From Gracilariopsis chorda (Eukaryota > Rhodophyta > Florideophyceae > Gracilariales > Gracilariaceae): DNA of 60,879 bases. Made by a program: the position numbers and the translations under genes. The notes beneath the pieces were generated by a model that was not told the origin of the DNA, did not search any database, and saw only the letters and a program-made list of their open reading frames with translations. Where the stretch lies: positions 1 to 60,879 of the forward strand of contig NBIV01000377.1 of NCBI GenBank assembly GCA_003194525.1. The letters run 5' to 3'. Positions 56,123 to 60,879 of this stretch are shown here, piece after piece (position 1 is the first letter of the stretch; each line of letters starts with the position of its first letter).

Positions 56123-57048
56123 AAAATGAGGCTAGTTGAGCAAATAATGCCACACGACGCACATCACCACTGCATCAAACAAATCCTGCTCTCCAAGAGC
56201 ACCAAGTTCCAATCCATGACCATCACCGACAAAGGAGCGTACGGCGCACCCTCTTCCTAGATGGAAAGATTCAAACCATAGAGGGTGATGAACAGTTTTA
56301 CCACGAACCTCTGGTCCATTTTCAACGCTTGTGCACTCCAATCCTCAGAATGTGCTAACTGTGGGCGGTACTGATGGCGGTGCTGCTAGAGAGGCTCTCA
56401 GATGGCACTCCGTCAAGTCCATCGTTGTCATTGACATTGATAGAGAGGCAGTGGATGCGTGTTGCAAATACCTTCAAAACGTAGCAGTAGGCTTTCTGGA
56501 TGATCCAATATGTAACTTCATCGTCGGCGACGCTTTAGGCTATATACACAGAAACGAAACCCCATTTGACGTCATCATATGCGATTTAACAGATCCTATG
56601 GAAGACGGTCCAAAGCCTGCGCTTGTTCACAAGGGAATTATTCTGCAACGTGAAGCGAAGGTTAGAACTTGTGGGAGCAATTTCAATCTTCAGCGGTCCC
56701 ACATCATTGAGGGAAAGTAACGTATTGTTCCCACGAACTTGTGCAGCTCTATCATCCGTATTTACGTCTATACGTCCGTCTCAAGTATTTGAACCAATCT
56801 ATGGCCCACATCTTGGTATACTAATCGCCACGGACAAAATGCAGCCGCTAACCGAAGCTAACGAACTGGATCTGAACATAGCCAAATCCATAAACGGAGA
56901 AATGAATGTCCGCGATGGCGCTTCGGTTCATGGTCACTTGGCTAGTCCTCGGTGCCTGAAGAAAGCAGTGATGGAGGAAACAGAGATTTTCACCATCGAT
57001 AACCAGGTTCCGACATTTGGCGAAGGCATTCTGAACCAGAAAGGATGA
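56123..57048 (+). pseudogene. Polyamine aminopropyltransferase (spermidine/thermospermine synthase-like), broken
   Basis: Segments in order: MRLVEQIMPHDAHHHCIKQI and STKFQSMTITDKGAYG (56126-56240); after a frameshift LFLDGKIQTIEGDEQFYHEP (about 56255-56315); after another NPQNVLTVGGTDGGAAREAL (about 56340-56400), VVIDIDREAVDACCKYLQ and FDVIICDLTDPMEDGP (about 56565-56615); after a third, the C-terminal 120 residues ending AVMEETEIFTIDNQVPTFGE. The family transfers an aminopropyl group from decarboxylated AdoMet to putrescine or spermidine. The AdoMet loop, usually GGG[DE]G, reads GGTDGG. The D-L-x-D-P-x-E-G-P-like DLTDPMEDGP and the E-T-x-x-(F/Y)-T-x-(D/E)-N end look more like thermospermine synthase (ACL5 type) than classical SpdS. 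Probably a host gene that has died, or a dead duplicate. Confidence 0.82.
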
Positions 57049-57230
57049 TATCCCAGGAGCGCAAACTTGCACACATCCATTATGTTCCACTCGGCATTGA
57101 AAAGCAGTTCTCGTTTTCGATCTTGGCAAAGAAGTGGAGTTTTTTGAAGCCCTATAACGGGTCTAAGCCCCGTTGTCGGGCTGCAGTGAACAGAATATTG
57201 GCCCCTTTGTAATCCTTACTCGTCCAACAA

Positions 57231-58361
57231 TTAATTAACATTATCTTTCATCTTACGAAAGAGTTTCCACGACATTTTACTGACATACTCTTTCATTTTC
57301 TTCACTTCTTCACTTTCTGCCTCCCCAGGCACAGTCCGGCATTTAATCCCGGCTCTCATTATGTCCAACTGCTGTTGTACCCCCAATCCATCAAACTTTG
57401 GCTTTTGTATCTGCGAAACCATAGCCGTAGAGGTTGTATTGTCCACCAGTTTCTCAATCTTCTCCTCTAAAGATATTGCATCATTTTTGCGCCTTTTCTT
57501 TTTCGCAGGACCAGCGCTCGTATGTTCGTCGTGCTCGTTGCCATGCACTCCAACCTCGTAGCCAACATCTTCCTCCATTACTTTGGAGAACAGATGTATA
57601 ATTTCCTTGTCTTCTTGATTTGTTCCGCATCGAAGAAGTTTAAATAAAATCATGGAATGCGCACCCGAGGTCATGAATGTCTGGTCTGGGTGCTTCAGAA
57701 GAAAACTCCCGAAACGATGTGGATAGTTTTGTCCTGAGGCCGACCTTTTTTTTTAAAAGTAAGTGAAGTCCTTTCGGGCTTCTTGGTAATGGCGCTTCAA
57801 TAAAAAAGGAGATCTCTTCACCACTGGCATACGGGATGGATCGACCTTCTCCAAAACATTGGAGAGATCCGCTATCGTTGATAATGTTTGGTCATTAAAG
57901 CGATCTGCAACCACAGAAAAATCTTCATCCCTTCCGACCCTGTCATCCAGCTCCTGGCGGTCTAGGGGTAGTCCGACGGCCTTCATGATAGCTTTTCGGG
58001 CGGTTTCGTCATCCTTGATGACAAGTGCGAGACGAGCAAATTCGTCAAGTGTGAATTTTGGCACGCCGTTTGGCTTGTGTCGTAGCAGGAGCAAATCTTC
58101 AGGTTCTGCTTCACAGTGCAAGGTTTTCTGTGCTTCGCACACTCTAGCACGAATTTGTTCCATGTACGATGTCCAAAGATCTCTCTCACGTTGCTCAAAC
58201 AGTTCTAAGAGATGAGCATCGTCTGGGCAAGACTGTAAAATCACGTTTGAGTGTTGTAGTTTTCGTAAGTCTTGTACAAACGAAGAGTTTGTTAACAATT
58301 CCTGTAAAGAAACACCCAGAAGGGCTTTTGCTTTTGCTTTCATCATCAAACGCGCAAGCAC
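57231..58361 (-). pseudogene. Unrecognised 376-codon gene with one in-frame stop
   Basis: Two open segments, 58361-57753 (202 residues) and 57674-57231 (147 residues), share one frame, and the 80 bp between are open except for a TAA at 57753-57755 beside a run of A. Residues 1-200 are charged and helical (QRERDLWTSYMEQIRARVCE, DDRVGRDEDFSVVADRFNDQ). About 275-290 have a basic nuclear-signal-like PAKKKRRKN, and the end is helical (VSKMSWKLFRKMKDNVN). Helical, charged composition with a nuclear signal suggests a nuclear or transposon accessory protein. I know no family. The codon before the start continues open upstream without an ATG, so the true start may lie further up. Confidence 0.55.
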
Positions 58362-59044
58362 ACGGTTCTTCGTTCCTCACTTTGTCACTCCTATGGAGGA
58401 CTCGAGTGAAAGAAGCTGGTTTTTTGTTTTCCCGATAGATAGGTATAAAGTGCATCAATTTCCGTGTAAGCCTGCACGAAGAACAAGGAGATGTTCTAGT
58501 TTGGTGGTGGGAAACAGTCTCATCAGGAACAGCCGCTGCCACCAGGCTATTACTGCCTGGTGTTTATGTCGGTAGATCAAGAGCAAGGCGAGATTTCACA
58601 CCTTCGTCAGATATATTGGTGGCAGGACCATTTTCGCCGGGCCACCAAGATGAACCAGGATCATGAGGATAGACTGTGTGGGTGTTTGTCGCTGGGGGGT
58701 GAATTTGTTGACATGGAGAGATCGGGGGAGGTTGCTTGGGAATTAGAAAGCAAGGATGCAGTTATCTGCTGCTCTGTTGCTGTTCAACAACAGGAAGCTC
58801 AGGAAGTAACGTTTTTTTCAAACAGGAGGAGATGTGGACGGTAATTTCAAGAGCTCATACAGCGCGTTAGGAGAACTGCAAAGTATGCAGTAAAAGGAGT
58901 TCAAGAATGTTGCATGCAGGGATTGAAGTTTGAATTGGGCGATTCATTGAGATCTCAGAGCTCGTTCTGTGTATGTTTTCTTGAAGTACGGGTTATAAAA
59001 ATGTTGGGAAAAGTTTCAAACTAGAACCAAAGTATCCAGTGATA
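58362..59044. other. Unassigned interval
   Basis: A 94-residue ORF on the plus strand (58560-58844) and a 115-residue one on the minus strand (58195-58542) have no recognisable features. No repeat except two short GTTTGAA-type motifs. Nothing is supported. Confidence 0.35.
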
Positions 59045-59225
59045 AGGACCCACGTTGCAGGACGCCAGTACCCCAGTACGGCTGAGACGGCTGTGTATAA
59101 TGGCCCTCATGCAGCCTGTGGACAAATACCCTTGACATTGTAGTAGGGGGCCTCGTGTAGTTGTTTCCTGCACGTAGAAAAAAGAACTGCACCGGACGTT
59201 GCATTCGTTCTTCCGGTGTAGTCAG
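59045..59225 (-). repeat. Dispersed repeat, copy B (inverted relative to 51080-51230)
   Basis: Read on the minus strand: ACGTCCGGTGCAGTTCTTTT, then AGGGCCATTATACACAGCCG, then TCAGCCGTACTGGGGTACTG and GCGTCCTGC. The blocks match copy A in order. The middle between them is longer here. Confidence 0.65.
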
Positions 59226-59568
59226 CAAATTATGCTTGTTTCAGAGAGTGACGAGGAAATCTATCAGGGTCCTCATCCCGCGGGAAAATCTATGCAATAT
59301 GAAGTGAGGGAGAGAAATGCATATGAAAGATTTGTGATGACCATTGCTATCCAGTAAGAATTATACACAGGTCTTGGAAGTCCTGTGGCATAGTGGCAAG
59401 GCGGTCGTAGTTCCAGGGTAGTTTTGCACAGTACGGCGCAAATATATCCTAGAGGTTACTAGTTTAGGCTTGGCCGTATTAGTATCCAATAGGTTCTCTC
59501 TACGTCGACCTCCAAGGACCAGAAAGATTTGTGTATACTGACAAACTGATGGAACCCTGTTTCGGCTG

Positions 59569-59708
59569 TATATAAGAGTCTCCTCGCCTCCCCCCCTCTT
59601 CTCGCTTTGTCTCCGCAGCCCGTCGAGCTCTACGTCCTCCTTTCTCTTCCCTTCTATAAACTTTCTCTGCCTTGATCTTTCTCTCTTCCAAACATACGCA
59701 ATATTATC
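59569..59708 (+). promoter_or_regulatory. TATA box and pyrimidine-rich leader
   Basis: TATATAAG at 59569-59576 is followed by a C/T-rich leader (CCTCCCCCCCTCTTCTCGC and so on) of about 130 bp and an ATG at 59709 in ATTATCATGTCTG. Spacing is right for a TATA promoter with a start site near 59600. Confidence 0.55.
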
Positions 59709-60836
59709 ATGTCTGAAGTGTTGAGTTCGGGAATAAAAGGCACGAGTATGTTGCGTCCGACACGTTCGATTGTTGACTCAGCAAAGCCTGAAGGTGTGAA
59801 GAGGAAGATACCGTTCGATTTTCTTCTTTGCACGTCGTTTGGTCGAACTGCATCTTTCGAGTGACTGAAGAAACTTGACGAAGACATTGCTTTTGATGGT
59901 AAACTTCTTGCAAAAAAATACGTTCATTTTCATTGAGTTGAAGCATGTGTATTTCCAAGACACGTTACCTGGTTGTTTGGCGACAACCGCCGAAAACTAC
60001 TTGGTCCTCGCTGGCTGTTTCCATTCTTTGATCTTCCTGGTTCTAGATGTCTCCAGCGTTGTATCTCCTGAGAGAGTATTAGAGAATGGGGCATTGATCA
60101 CCCTGGCTGTGGAATTTGGAGAAGAATGACCGTCTGCGTATACGATAATGAATTAACGAGATGGACCTGAAATCGCTGGACGTTTCGATGCAAATCGCAG
60201 CTAGAGCGAGAAGATCCGACACATTTTGCATCTAAAAAGGTTAGTGTACCTAAAAATAGGCTTCGGGAATTCTTGAATTCATAGCGGAGGCAAATGAACC
60301 AGAACTAAAATAATGAATGGGCTTTTATGCTCGGATCTACGTGGACCTCGGACAAGTATCTTCTCGGTGTTCAAAGACTGATTGCCTCTGGGATTTCCTG
60401 TTCAGCTATGGAAGTGAAAGACATGGGTTTTGTGAGGTTTTCGAAGATGGAACTTCGTCAATGCATCAATATATTTTCTGCTGAGGAGCTTCGGACCATC
60501 GTAAATTACTGGTCCACAACATCAGCCTGGCAGACAATGAACTAAAAATTTGCTGCAGGGAAACAGATCCTTGCAAATTTAAGGATTGAAATGAAGTCTG
60601 GAGCAAAGGCTAGTCTCAGAATTGGTACGCAGCGCACCACTTCTAACTCTACGAAATCCTATTTGTACTACTTCTGTCACGTTTTAAACTTTGAAAGCAT
60701 CGTGGAGTCAACAGCCAAGCAGACTACAACCTACTGGCACCAAAACCCACCCTGCGCGTCGGCTAGGTCTCCGTCGTTGTTCCTCCACCACGAAGCCCCG
60801 AGAACAAGTTCTGCCGCTCCGAGAATGCTAAGGTGA
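59709..60836 (+). pseudogene. Unrecognised gene with TATA promoter and several nonsense codons
   Basis: One frame from ATG 59709 encodes MSEVLSSGIKGTSMLRPTRS, AKPEGVKRKIPFDFLLCTSF and so on. It keeps protein-like composition across in-frame stops at about 59862, 59934, 60069, 60168 and 60282, then is open over 60327-60545 (EVKDMGFVRFSKMELRQCIN, FSAEELRTIVNYWSTTSAW) and 60591-60836. Persistence of one frame over 1.1 kb downstream of a good TATA box and leader argues for a decayed gene. No domain recognised. A competing ORF on the plus strand (59875-60129) is in another frame and has no support. Confidence 0.4.
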
Positions 60837-60879
60837 TGTGAACGATGGTGAAAATGGTTATCTGAAAAGAAGCTCTCTA

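Overview
This is eukaryotic nuclear DNA built almost entirely from mobile elements, most of them decayed. It holds Ty3-type retrotransposons, Helitron rolling-circle elements with fused Rep and PIF1 helicase domains, PIF/Harbinger and CACTA-like transposase genes, and fragments of host-type genes (bromodomain, GATA zinc finger, aminopropyltransferase). No ribosomal RNA, operon or bacterial gene layout was seen. Genes look intronless and several are preceded by long pyrimidine-rich leaders. The mix suggests a protist or alga with a transposon-rich, intron-poor genome. A red alga such as a Chondrus relative is my guess, but nothing here proves it.

Layout. 1-6011 (minus): a Ty3-type element cut by the window edge (integrase, RNase H, RT, protease, a long gag ORF, LTR), inserted into the protease region of a second Ty3-type element (6012-7383, minus). 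7854-9440: remnants of a Harbinger-like element, with a DUF6818/Myb-like gene facing a DDE transposase. 10116-44960: a head-to-tail series of five Helitron copies on the plus strand. Copy 0 is a helicase C-terminus only. Copies 1 and 2 are near full length. Copy 3 has a large internal deletion. Copy 4 is decayed and truncated. Copies 0 to 3 end in a tail of roughly 0.32-0.65-kb tandem units rich in hairpins and CAG runs. Each copy starts at a short palindrome followed by a TATA box, and the tail of one copy runs straight into the head of the next.

The exception is the copy 1/copy 2 junction, which is split inside its palindrome by an 8.1-kb insert (22945-31057). The insert has matching inverted ends and a decayed apparent 8-bp target duplication. 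It carries one reading frame that joins an unknown 405-residue region, a beta-class (DPPY) DNA amino-methyltransferase and a SET domain. It also carries a large decayed gene of unknown function and a convergent minus-strand ORF. I recognise no known transposase in it, and it is the best candidate here for an undescribed element.

44961-60879: a decayed CACTA-like (Tnp2/Transposase_21) transposase beside a Ty3 RT scrap, an intact PIF/Harbinger transposase (51571-52800), a broken bromodomain-GATA gene with a second bromodomain fragment pointing the other way, a broken spermidine/thermospermine synthase-like gene, and two unrecognised broken genes. A shared repeat lies in opposite orientations at about 51.1 and 59.1 kb.

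Nearly every long coding region carries stops or frameshifts. The uninterrupted ones are the gag ORF, the 405-residue ORF, the 297-residue minus ORF and the 409-residue Harbinger transposase.
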